This document shows, in pieces, positions 1-7,950 of a stretch of 38,184 nt of DNA; position 1 is the first letter of the stretch; each line of letters begins with the position of its first letter. Under the pieces are notes generated by a model. It did no database searches, was not told the origin of the DNA, and saw only the letters and a program-made list of their open reading frames with translations. The translations under genes and the position numbers were made by a program. Origin of the DNA: Bacteroidales bacterium (lineage in GTDB: Bacteria > Bacteroidota > Bacteroidia > Bacteroidales > F082); contig JALNZT010000038.1 in the NCBI GenBank assembly GCA_023229135.1, positions 1 to 38,184 on the forward strand. Direction: 5' to 3'.

Positions 1-250
1 ATGTTGAAAGTCAGCAGAAAACCTGCTCTAGATCAGTATTGTCCATTTCAAAGATTGAAAAAATGCTAACGAACTAAAAAAGAGGAAAATAAATAAATAA
101 AAATTTGGATTACAACATAGAAGGTTTCGCAAACTTTTGGGATTTTTAAAAAAAAATCCTTTGGGTCAGCACAGCTATAGCAGTGCAAACGCGTAGCTCC
201 AGCTATACCAATCCATCACCCCAAATCTAATCTCACGCCTAAAAAAACAT
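1..250. other. non-coding stretch downstream of the T9SS cargo genes
   Basis: No reading frame here looks like a protein on either strand. The stretch is AT-rich and contains one A/T hairpin, GGATTTTT at 140-147 pairing with AAAAATCC at 152-159. It has no G/C-rich stem and no clear T-tract, so I do not call it a terminator. A gene may lie to the left of the window, but nothing visible here belongs to one. Confidence 0.5.
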
Positions 251-290
251 AAAAAAAACCCTTCACCAAAATGATGAAGGGCTTTTTTTA
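251..290. terminator. bidirectional rho-independent terminator
   Basis: The stem CCCTTCA (259-265) pairs with TGAAGGG (275-281) around a 9-base loop. Eight A residues precede it (251-258) and seven T residues follow it (283-289), so a T-tract follows the hairpin on both strands. On the minus strand it sits about 20 bases past the stop of the 755-residue surface protein, where a terminator for that gene would be expected. Confidence 0.8.
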
Positions 291-307
291 TATCAAAGTT
301 TCTCTGC

Positions 308-2575
308 TTATTCAATTATAAGTCGCTTAGTATAAGCCTTGTCCTTCATTAACAGTTTAATAAAATACATTCCGGATTTTATTCCTGAGATATCAACTAC
401 TTCACTGTTTTGACCTGGACGGATGGCAAGGCTTACCTGATGAACTTTGCTGCCAATCATATTGTATACTTCCAATGTGGCATTGCGGCTGGTTCCTGCT
501 TCAAAATAAACCTGGAACTGATCTGTAGCCGGGTTTGGATAAATCTTGAACTCATTGCCATTTTGCTCACCAATAGAGGTTTCGCCTTTGGTGGTGAAAC
601 TCCAAGCCGAACACCAACTCGTTGTATCTAATCCTTGAATTGCTCTGACACGCCAGAAATAAGATACTTCTTTTTCAAGCAGATACACTTGTTGAAACAT
701 ATGACTTTCTGCAATATGCACTTCAGGATTAGTGAAGTCTGGTGATTTATCCACTTCAACCATGTATTTCTCAGCGCCTAAAATTTCTATCCATTCATAA
801 CGTGGAAGCCTTGTAACGTCGACCGCATTATTAGCAGGTGCGTTAAGCGTAACACAGTCTAATGTTGTGAAATTAAAAGCAGAAGACCAGTCAGAGGTAC
901 CGCCTGCATGACGGGCATTAACACGCCAATAATAAGTAGTTCCGAAAATAAGATTGTTGATTTCATATGTTTCTACACCAGTCTCGAATAGTAGTGGGTC
1001 TGTGAAATCAGGGTCTGTATCTAACTGGATATTGTATTTAACAATTCCGGTTATTTTCTCCCAGGTAAGATTCAAATCAAGCACTGTGCCCGCGGTGTTG
1101 TTCGCCGGTGTTTTTAGTACCGGATTTGAGACTACCGTAAACGAATTAGCACCTGACCAGTCAGAAACGGATTGTTGGTGGGCTGCACGCATTCTGAAAT
1201 AATGACTTTTTCCAAACGCTAGCCTAGACAATCTAAAACTAAGCTCCTCAGCTCCGACAATATAATCTTTTAGATAGGGACTGTTAAATCCATCACCCTG
1301 ATAAGAGATAACGACACCATTATTTCCAACGAGGTAGCCCTTTGATTCATCAAACAGATAGATACCGTTCAAATCACTTCCGGTACCACTTGCTACTATA
1401 GACCATATAGCACCGTCATAAGCAAGTAAAGAACCGCTGCGGCCTACCATATATCCCGTTTCGTCATCCAAGAAACATACATCACGCAAATCTTTGTTAC
1501 CTACTGTTTGTTCAGTCCATCCTGTGCCATCAAATCCGTAAATACGTCCGGCTTTAGCCGATGCCCAAATCTGATTAGGACTTAGCATCCAAACGCCTAA
1601 CATATCTCTGTTTCCGGAGCTGTAGGTTGTCCAGCTTGTCCCGTTAAATATACTGCTTTTAGCGCTGGCTCCTGCAACAACTAAGTTGTTGGCATCGAGG
1701 CCGTGAATAGCATTTAAGTCGCCTGTCAGGCCAACATCAATGCTGTTCCAGGTGCTGCCGTCATACTGAAGCGCAGTTCCACCATTTCCCACGGCATAAC
1801 CTTCGGTGGCGGAAAGGAAGAAAAGGCCATTCAGGTCTTTGGTAACACCGGAAGCAACCTCATTCCAGCTTGTTCCGTCAAATTGAAGCAAAGTACCGTC
1901 GGCTCCACACACCCAGCCATTGTTAGCATCGGTGAAATAGATATCAAAAAGATCAACAGTAACATTGCTCGTCATTGGTGTCCAGTTTGTGCCGTCATGT
2001 TTAAGTATTGTTCCATCCGCACCTACTGCGTAGGAAGTTAAATCGTCAACGACAAAAACATCATGGAGGGTTTTTGTTTGGCCTGAGCCTTCAACACGCC
2101 AGCTATAGGCTGTATCCACCTGGATTTCGTATTGGGTTATGCCGGATATTTTAGTCCATTCCAAAAGGGGATCCGGATTTTGAACACTGGCATTAGCAGG
2201 CTTGGTAATGTTAACTGTTTGTAAAATTGTGAAAGACCAGGGGTCTGACCAATCCGAAGTGGCGATCCCATCAGAGGCCCTTACGCGCCAAAAATAGGTT
2301 TGTGAAAACAAAAGCTCGCTGGTCTCTATAGCTGTTACCATGATTTCCGGAAACGTAACCGCGTCAGAGAAATCTTGTAGCGTAGCAAGCTGCACCTCAT
2401 AAAGTATTTCGGTACCTTGTCCTGACACGGCATTCCAGTTGAGTAATGCGTTTGGCATTTGGTCAACAGCACCGTTTAGAGGGGCTTTCATAGTGGGTGT
2501 GTAAATACGTAATTGAGCAGATGCATGAAACCCAATCAATAGTAGAATTGTTAATGCGGATAAAAATCTTTTCAT
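308..2575 (-). CDS. T9SS-exported surface protein: Fn3-like domains with a nested beta-propeller
   Basis: A secreted or cell-surface protein of 755 residues with no recognised enzymatic motif. It opens with a signal peptide (about 1-20). An Fn3-like domain (about 27-118) follows, then the first half of a second (121-158), seven propeller repeats (about 158-427) of the type DLxxIxFxDxxxGYxVGxxGTxLxYDGxxW, and the second half of that Fn3 domain (428-483). Two more Fn3-like domains (485-573 and 574-663) precede a type A T9SS C-terminal sorting domain (677-755) that starts with FKIYPNPATD and ends in KRLIIE. Fn3 domains are recognised by repeated YxxQ(L/V)DT and YxWRV(R/N)A motifs. The gene starts 30 bases after the stop of the upstream cargo gene, with no promoter visible between them, so they are probably cotranscribed. 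It ends at a clear terminator. Ligand and function are unknown. Confidence 0.85.
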   Translation of the reverse strand: MKRFLSALTILLLIGFHASAQLRIYTPTMKAPLNGAVDQMPNALLNWNAVSGQGTEILYEVQLATLQDFSDAVTFPEIMVTAIETSELLFSQTYFWRVRASDGIATSDWSDPWSFTILQTVNITKPANASVQNPDPLLEWTKISGITQYEIQVDTAYSWRVEGSGQTKTLHDVFVVDDLTSYAVGADGTILKHDGTNWTPMTSNVTVDLFDIYFTDANNGWVCGADGTLLQFDGTSWNEVASGVTKDLNGLFFLSATEGYAVGNGGTALQYDGSTWNSIDVGLTGDLNAIHGLDANNLVVAGASAKSSIFNGTSWTTYSSGNRDMLGVWMLSPNQIWASAKAGRIYGFDGTGWTEQTVGNKDLRDVCFLDDETGYMVGRSGSLLAYDGAIWSIVASGTGSDLNGIYLFDESKGYLVGNNGVVISYQGDGFNSPYLKDYIVGAEELSFRLSRLAFGKSHYFRMRAAHQQSVSDWSGANSFTVVSNPVLKTPANNTAGTVLDLNLTWEKITGIVKYNIQLDTDPDFTDPLLFETGVETYEINNLIFGTTYYWRVNARHAGGTSDWSSAFNFTTLDCVTLNAPANNAVDVTRLPRYEWIEILGAEKYMVEVDKSPDFTNPEVHIAESHMFQQVYLLEKEVSYFWRVRAIQGLDTTSWCSAWSFTTKGETSIGEQNGNEFKIYPNPATDQFQVYFEAGTSRNATLEVYNMIGSKVHQVSLAIRPGQNSEVVDISGIKSGMYFIKLLMKDKAYTKRLIIE

Positions 2576-2605
2576 TGTATGCTTGATTTTGAGGTCAGTA
2601 CTCTA

Positions 2606-5521
2606 TTAATATACAAGTATTTTGACGGCTTTATTTTTTTGACCGCTTTGCATCCTGAGGATGTATGTACCATTTTTAAGCTGATCAAAGTTTACAGTGT
2701 GCTGGTAAGACCCTTGTGTAAATATGCCAAGTTCCTGTTGCTGTATCATCCTTCCGGAAAGATCAAAAATCTGATAAGATACCGAATTGTTTTCAGTGAT
2801 TTCAAATTTTATCGTTGCCTGATCTGTGATAGGGTTAGGGTAAACAGACATTGAAAGCTCCTTGCTGGCTGTATATGAAGGGTTTTCTTCAATACCAACA
2901 GGTTTTCTGAAGTTGTTGCAGCGGTATAGGCCTCTTCCAAAGGTGGCAGCATAAATAATTCCGTAATTATTGGAGCCTGGATAATTCAACACAACGGTAT
3001 CAATATTGATAAGCTGCACGGTATCAGCAGCTTTATTGATCCATTGTTGTTGAAGATCAAATACCGGAACATTACCCATTTCACCTTGGTCAGCTGTCCA
3101 AACTGGGTTAGCGCTGTAGATGTCGTCTGTAATGTAAATGCCATGCTCCGTACCTACCATTGCTTTTTCAGGATTTGTCATTTCCAGAATAGAGGCGTAA
3201 ACCGGCATTTGAGGCAGGTTTCCTTGTTTGCTGGTGAATGTTGGAGTGCCATCAAGGGCGTTAGTTGTCATATAAATATAGTTCTCATTGCCGTAGTTGG
3301 CTAAAGTAACCATTACATTATTTGGGTTGTTAGGGTCAACTGCAATAGAGGTAATGGCCTGGCTGATAGGTGTTGTACCTCCCGGCTCATAAATAGGCAA
3401 CTGTTTTGTAGCTACGATACAGAGTGGGCTGTTTATATCGGCCAAGTCGTAATTGTATGCCAAAGCAATGTTTGATATGCGGAATAACCTGCCGTCTCTG
3501 GTGCCAACAAAAAGATGGTTAGCATCTTTTGAATAGGCCATCGCCTGAGGAATACCGGAGAAGTCAACGCTGGTGTTAGACAATTCAAACCATTGCGGTT
3601 GCTTACCAAAATCCAACATATCTTTTGTCATCCAAACTTTATTCGCAAGTGCAACAAATAATTTCGAGGAAACAACATCTTTTATTCTGAGAGAATCTCC
3701 ATCAGCTAAATTCTCGGTTAGCACATAAGGAAATGGATGTGAGTTATTGTTGCTGCGCACTTTGAGTAAATCGCCGGCTACGTAATTCTTTTTTGCAAAG
3801 AAAGTCACCGAATCACGGCTGTTTTCATTGTCAAAACTTTCCCAAAGGGAGATGGGTGTGTTGAACACCTGCGGATTACTCATGCTTGGCTCTAGGAATT
3901 GGGTGGAGAAGGTAAATCCCATGTCTTCAGTGCGATCCATTATTCCTGCTGTTGAACTTACAACGGCTGCTTTTGGGTCAATTACTGAAACAACGGAAGA
4001 GCCTCCGTTTGAAGGGAAAGTGGGTGCATAAATAATTTCACCTTGTTTCGTCGTGTTTCCGGTTGAAGAAATATAGATGGTTCCATTATCCTGAGATCCT
4101 CCAACAACCCTATTTTCCTGTCCGCTGGGAGCGATAGCATAAAAACGGGAGGTGATGAAGTTACGGTTTGAATTCTCGAAAGTGAATTTATTTCCAGATA
4201 CAGTTCCTTTATAAACACCACCATCTGTTCCAACATAAAACTGATTGGCATTGTCAGGATTAAAAACAAGCCTATGCTGTCCCAAATGCATAGAGGTTTC
4301 ATCAAAAAAATCACCAAAAGAGAGGCTTGATTTTTCTTCCCATGCATATAAACCATGTTCAACAACGCGGCGGCCTTCCCATAACAAAGCAGCGTTGATA
4401 AGGATGCGATTAGGATCCTCAGGTAATACGGTAATGCTGTTATTATAGTTGCCAAATCCACTGTAAATATTATTCTGATTGGTTGCAGGCAAAATGATTT
4501 CCCAGTTATCACCTTTGTCCGAGGAAACATAAATGCCTAAATGACTACCAAAACTTGTTACAGCACTGGCATACAATTTATTTGGATCGGATGGTGCGAT
4601 AGCTAGTTCCAGGCGGTTTACGTTTTCTATAGGCAATGAAACTGAGTCTGCTGTTGATCTATTTACAAAACCGTTGGTGTTGCCGGATTTAGAAATGTAA
4701 CATTTGTTTGCAACGGCAGCAATAATAGTACCATCGCTTCCCACTTTCACATCCGTGGCGTTCATGTTAAGCTCGTTGGCTTCGGCGTCAGTAGCTACAT
4801 TCCAGCTTGAGCCGCCATCGGTGCTAAACATCAAACCGGAATTGGTAGCGGCAAAGATGTGACCAGAAGCGTTAGTTGCTAACTCGTTTACAAAAGCCCA
4901 TGCAGCACCATTATCATTGGCAACCGGTATTGTTGCAGGCAGTTGTTCAAAATTTATTCCATCGGTTGATTTATAGATGCCATGACCAATTAGGCCTGTC
5001 GTGTAGTTAAAATCACTCAGACCATTTAGTGCTTGGGCACTAAAACCATCACCTGTTCCTACATATATATCACCGTTTGATGTCTGAACCATCGAACTCA
5101 CAATCATATTTTTCTGGCTCACTCTTGTCCAGGTAATACCATTGTTTACCGACTTCCAGATTCCACCACCATTGGTTCCTGCCAGGACTGTTCCACTGGA
5201 ACCATCGCGGTTATCAAAGATGATAGCTTTTACCTGTCCGCCGTAGTTATCGGGACCAAGATTTACCCAGTTAAGGGCAGTAGCTTCTTTGTTTGTCGAA
5301 GCCTGATCTGTTTTTCGCATCGCTTTTAACACGTCAGCCGGATCAACCATGCCCGTATGCTGGTTAGCTCTTAAGCTTGCCCGATAGGCTTCAGCAGTGG
5401 CAGCTTCACTGCTTCTAGGAGTGTATTTTCCTCCCTTTTCAGATGTGTTTGCTAAAAGACTGGTTCCGGCTAAGATGTTGAAAATAAGTAGTAAACTTAA
5501 CGGTAGAAATCCTCTTTTCAT
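2606..5521 (-). CDS. T9SS-exported BNR/VPS10-like beta-propeller protein
   Basis: A large secreted protein of 971 residues. A signal peptide (about 1-24) and a short linker precede repeated propeller motifs from about residue 85, such as GTNGGGIWKSVNNGITW and STDGGSSWN, which resemble the Asp-box/BNR repeats of sialidases and VPS10/sortilin propellers. No sialidase catalytic arginine triad or other active site is evident, so it is more likely a binding or structural protein than a glycosidase. Residues 891-971 form a type A T9SS sorting domain (MSVYPNPITDQ near its start, KILVY at the end), which predicts export across the outer membrane and attachment or release at the cell surface. A well-formed Bacteroidota promoter lies about 140 bases upstream, and the 755-residue cargo gene follows 30 bases downstream. 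Confidence 0.85.
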   Translation of the reverse strand: MKRGFLPLSLLLIFNILAGTSLLANTSEKGGKYTPRSSEAATAEAYRASLRANQHTGMVDPADVLKAMRKTDQASTNKEATALNWVNLGPDNYGGQVKAIIFDNRDGSSGTVLAGTNGGGIWKSVNNGITWTRVSQKNMIVSSMVQTSNGDIYVGTGDGFSAQALNGLSDFNYTTGLIGHGIYKSTDGINFEQLPATIPVANDNGAAWAFVNELATNASGHIFAATNSGLMFSTDGGSSWNVATDAEANELNMNATDVKVGSDGTIIAAVANKCYISKSGNTNGFVNRSTADSVSLPIENVNRLELAIAPSDPNKLYASAVTSFGSHLGIYVSSDKGDNWEIILPATNQNNIYSGFGNYNNSITVLPEDPNRILINAALLWEGRRVVEHGLYAWEEKSSLSFGDFFDETSMHLGQHRLVFNPDNANQFYVGTDGGVYKGTVSGNKFTFENSNRNFITSRFYAIAPSGQENRVVGGSQDNGTIYISSTGNTTKQGEIIYAPTFPSNGGSSVVSVIDPKAAVVSSTAGIMDRTEDMGFTFSTQFLEPSMSNPQVFNTPISLWESFDNENSRDSVTFFAKKNYVAGDLLKVRSNNNSHPFPYVLTENLADGDSLRIKDVVSSKLFVALANKVWMTKDMLDFGKQPQWFELSNTSVDFSGIPQAMAYSKDANHLFVGTRDGRLFRISNIALAYNYDLADINSPLCIVATKQLPIYEPGGTTPISQAITSIAVDPNNPNNVMVTLANYGNENYIYMTTNALDGTPTFTSKQGNLPQMPVYASILEMTNPEKAMVGTEHGIYITDDIYSANPVWTADQGEMGNVPVFDLQQQWINKAADTVQLINIDTVVLNYPGSNNYGIIYAATFGRGLYRCNNFRKPVGIEENPSYTASKELSMSVYPNPITDQATIKFEITENNSVSYQIFDLSGRMIQQQELGIFTQGSYQHTVNFDQLKNGTYILRMQSGQKNKAVKILVY

Positions 5522-5664
5522 ATCATGTAATTTTGATTATATTTCGGTCTCTAAATGCTCTAAAAGAGTGGCACAAGTTACGGTAAAAATTGAAACCAAC
5601 AACAGTTCCTCGAGCTTTTTATTTAACAATCCTTAAGTTTTAAAATGGGTTAATTTTTAACAGA

Positions 5665-5695
5665 CAAAGATAACTTTAAATTAGAATAGCGCAAA
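5665..5695 (-). promoter_or_regulatory. sigma-ABfr-type promoter of the T9SS cargo pair
   Basis: Read on the minus strand, TTTG (5692-5695) is followed after 19 bases by TATCTTTG (5665-5672), which matches the Bacteroidota -33 TTTG and -7 TAnnTTTG consensus at normal spacing. Transcription would start near 5658, giving a leader of roughly 135-140 bases before the 971-residue gene. Confidence 0.65.
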
Positions 5696-5812
5696 CGAGT
5701 TCAAGTTTTCGGTTAATCATACTAATTTTGAGGCTGTTAAAATGCGAATATTAATCATTTTCCTCTAAAAACGAGCTGTAAACTGATGAAAATACCTTCA
5801 AAATGGCTTCAA

Positions 5813-7057
5813 TTATTCAGTATATACACGCACAAGGCTATCATTTTGCATAATTAGAAGCTGGTAGTTTATTCCCTTCCCCATGTCACGAAAACTTACG
5901 AGAGAATCTTTGCTTATAGTCCAATCAACAGCTCGCCACTTTTTGTCGTTATGCACTCCAATATAATAGAGCGTATCAGAAGTGTTGTTCCTGAAATCAA
6001 TATCTTCCACAGTCAGGTAATCGCTGCTTACGTCAAGGTAATGATAGTGCCCTATATACGGTGGTGTCTTCAAGCTAAGATTTTTTTGTGCAAATAAGCT
6101 TGCTTCGTTTTGCACGAAGATTCGTTGGTACACCTTAGGGATTTTATTTTTCTTGAAAAGGTCAATGGAATTGACAGGGAGCATAGGGATAAATTTTCCC
6201 CGGCTGTCTTGCGCAACCGCGAAAAAGAGTCCGGAAATGCTGTCGGCCAGATATGGTGTGTAATCTATGGTGGCAGGAATGCCAAAGCTACGGGCAATTG
6301 ATGCTTTTAGATGGGCCAGATCGCTCTGATTTCCACGCCGGCTAAGCATTATTTCCGGATAAGTTTGTACGTTGGCAACACGCAAATAGCGCTTATCAAA
6401 AACGAAATTAGTGTTGACATAATCATTGATAAGCTGAATAACCTCTTCGGCTTTAGCGTTTTTTTGAACGCTGTCAGCAATCCAACTAAAATCATTTAAA
6501 ATACTTGTTCTCCAATCATAAATATGCTCATTTTCAAAACGATAGGGCAAGATGTATAGGAAGAAATCTGTGGTTGTATAGGCTTTGCTCCAGGGGTAAG
6601 ACCGGCTTGCAATGGCTTGGTTTATCGTTGAAATTAGCAATTTGGCACTAATTGTATCCTTGTCTAAGCTAAATTTTTTGGTCTCGTAAAATAAGCGATG
6701 GCCATTGGCTTGTTGCGTACTCCACCAGTTTTCCAGGCTGTCATACGAAACAAAGTCTTCAGGTTCAAAATTTATTTCCTGATTTTTTTCGTTTTTAATC
6801 GTGTAATCTACTGCATACTGATGTGGCATATTTGCAATCAAAAAGAAGGCTGATTTCAGGTAGATGCTATCTTCAGCATCAATAAAATATCCGATGGTTT
6901 TCGTAATTTCCACACGGTTGTGGCCTGTTTGTGCAATGGCATCAACCACATCAGTGGGCAGACCCGGATTATCTGATTTGAGGCAAGATTGGGCAAGCAT
7001 AAAAAGACTTAGGATTGACACAATCTGAAAAACAAAAGCAGTTAATCTGGGTGGCAT
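5813..7057 (-). CDS. lipoprotein with degenerate transglutaminase-like domain, last gene of the bat operon
   Basis: A predicted lipoprotein of 414 residues. I chose the ATG at 7057 because translation then begins MPPRLTAF followed by a hydrophobic stretch and a lipobox-like LAQSC near residue 25. The frame stays open to 7102, but that would place a non-signal stretch first and overlap batE. The central region, with a YILPYRFE motif and later MLSRRGNQSDLAHLKASIARSFGIPATIDYTP (quoted loosely), looks like Bacteroidota transglutaminase-like lipoproteins. In such proteins a cysteine normally sits in an RxGxCxDxA context; here the corresponding residues read RRGNQSDLA, so the nucleophile appears absent. 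No partner histidine is obvious either. It starts 11 bases after the batE stop and probably acts at the periplasmic face or outer membrane. Enzymatic activity is doubtful; a binding or structural role is inferred. Confidence 0.65.
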   Translation of the reverse strand: MPPRLTAFVFQIVSILSLFMLAQSCLKSDNPGLPTDVVDAIAQTGHNRVEITKTIGYFIDAEDSIYLKSAFFLIANMPHQYAVDYTIKNEKNQEINFEPEDFVSYDSLENWWSTQQANGHRLFYETKKFSLDKDTISAKLLISTINQAIASRSYPWSKAYTTTDFFLYILPYRFENEHIYDWRTSILNDFSWIADSVQKNAKAEEVIQLINDYVNTNFVFDKRYLRVANVQTYPEIMLSRRGNQSDLAHLKASIARSFGIPATIDYTPYLADSISGLFFAVAQDSRGKFIPMLPVNSIDLFKKNKIPKVYQRIFVQNEASLFAQKNLSLKTPPYIGHYHYLDVSSDYLTVEDIDFRNNTSDTLYYIGVHNDKKWRAVDWTISKDSLVSFRDMGKGINYQLLIMQNDSLVRVYTE

Positions 7058-7068
7058 TTGGTATTTAT

Positions 7069-7950
7069 TTATATGCCTTTGGAAGCCTCGGCAGGCAGCC
7101 AACCAACACTTCCGTTAGCAATACGGATTTTTTGCCAACCATCAAGCTCGTCCAGCAAGCTTACTTTAGTGCCTTCGTGTAACACAAAAAGATCAACGCT
7201 TGAGGCTGATGGTGAGCTTTTTATGGTAATGGTTGGCGCAAAAATAATAGCTTCGTTGATTTGTTTGGTATAGTAGTATTTTTGCGAAGCCATACCAAAA
7301 GTGCCCAAAGTTATGAGTAGCAATATGAGGCCGGAAAAGAATCCAATCTTACGCCATAATTTATTGTGAGAAAGCAGAAATACCAATATGAAAATCAATA
7401 AAACAGTAAAGCTAATCAAGGAGATAACTGCCCATAAATCAGCAGGAAACATGGTGTAAAAGGTATGCCACCAGTTTTTGAAAAACAGTTGTGGCACAGG
7501 TTCTATTTTGTCGATAATCTGGCTGTTGGCAATTCCCAGGTTGTGCAGTATGTCTTCGTCGTTTGGTGCGATTTTCAGCGCTTTTTCGTAATACAGAATG
7601 GCCGACGGAATGTCGCGGAGCTTAAAGTAGGCATTGGCGGTGTTATAAAGTAATTCCGCTGAGATTTTTCCGGCTTCAATCAATTGGTTGTAAAGAACTA
7701 AAGCCGAATCGTAACGTGCTTCATTGTATTGTTCGTTGGCTGTTTGTAGTATTTTTTCAGCTTCAACGATTTCACCTTTCAGCTGGAGTGGTGCAACGAA
7801 TATAGCCAGCACAAAACTGAAAAGCAGCAGTGCTTTTAAGCCAGGCAAAGCGGTTTGGTTTACCTTAAAAAAACGAAAACAGTTTGCGGGCTTTTTCGGA
7901 TTTGTCTGCTGCGTCTGGGCGCTTATATTTTGTGGTATTAGTGCACTCAT
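7069..7950 (-). CDS. batE: BatE, TPR and SH3-domain membrane protein
   Basis: A 293-residue member of the Bat (Bacteroides aerotolerance) set. It has a hydrophobic N-terminal segment (about 38-56), TPR repeats (about 60-138, with YNTANAYFKL and YYEKALKIAPNDED), two transmembrane helices (about 173-193 and 202-220) and a C-terminal bacterial SH3-like domain (about 230-290, with GWQKIRIANGSVGWLP). This order is typical of BatE. Its ATG overlaps the batD stop by 4 bases (ATGA), which suggests translational coupling. The TPRs should face the periplasm and mediate protein contacts in a Bat complex. The exact biochemical role of Bat proteins is not settled; tolerance to oxygen and envelope stress is the known phenotype. 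Confidence 0.88.
   Translation of the reverse strand: MSALIPQNISAQTQQTNPKKPANCFRFFKVNQTALPGLKALLLFSFVLAIFVAPLQLKGEIVEAEKILQTANEQYNEARYDSALVLYNQLIEAGKISAELLYNTANAYFKLRDIPSAILYYEKALKIAPNDEDILHNLGIANSQIIDKIEPVPQLFFKNWWHTFYTMFPADLWAVISLISFTVLLIFILVFLLSHNKLWRKIGFFSGLILLLITLGTFGMASQKYYYTKQINEAIIFAPTITIKSSPSASSVDLFVLHEGTKVSLLDELDGWQKIRIANGSVGWLPAEASKGI

Noticed and set aside
140..159. GGATTTTT/AAAAATCC hairpin near the left edge, considered as a terminator.
   Set aside because: The stem is almost all A/T and no T-tract follows; the real terminator at 251-290 is far stronger.
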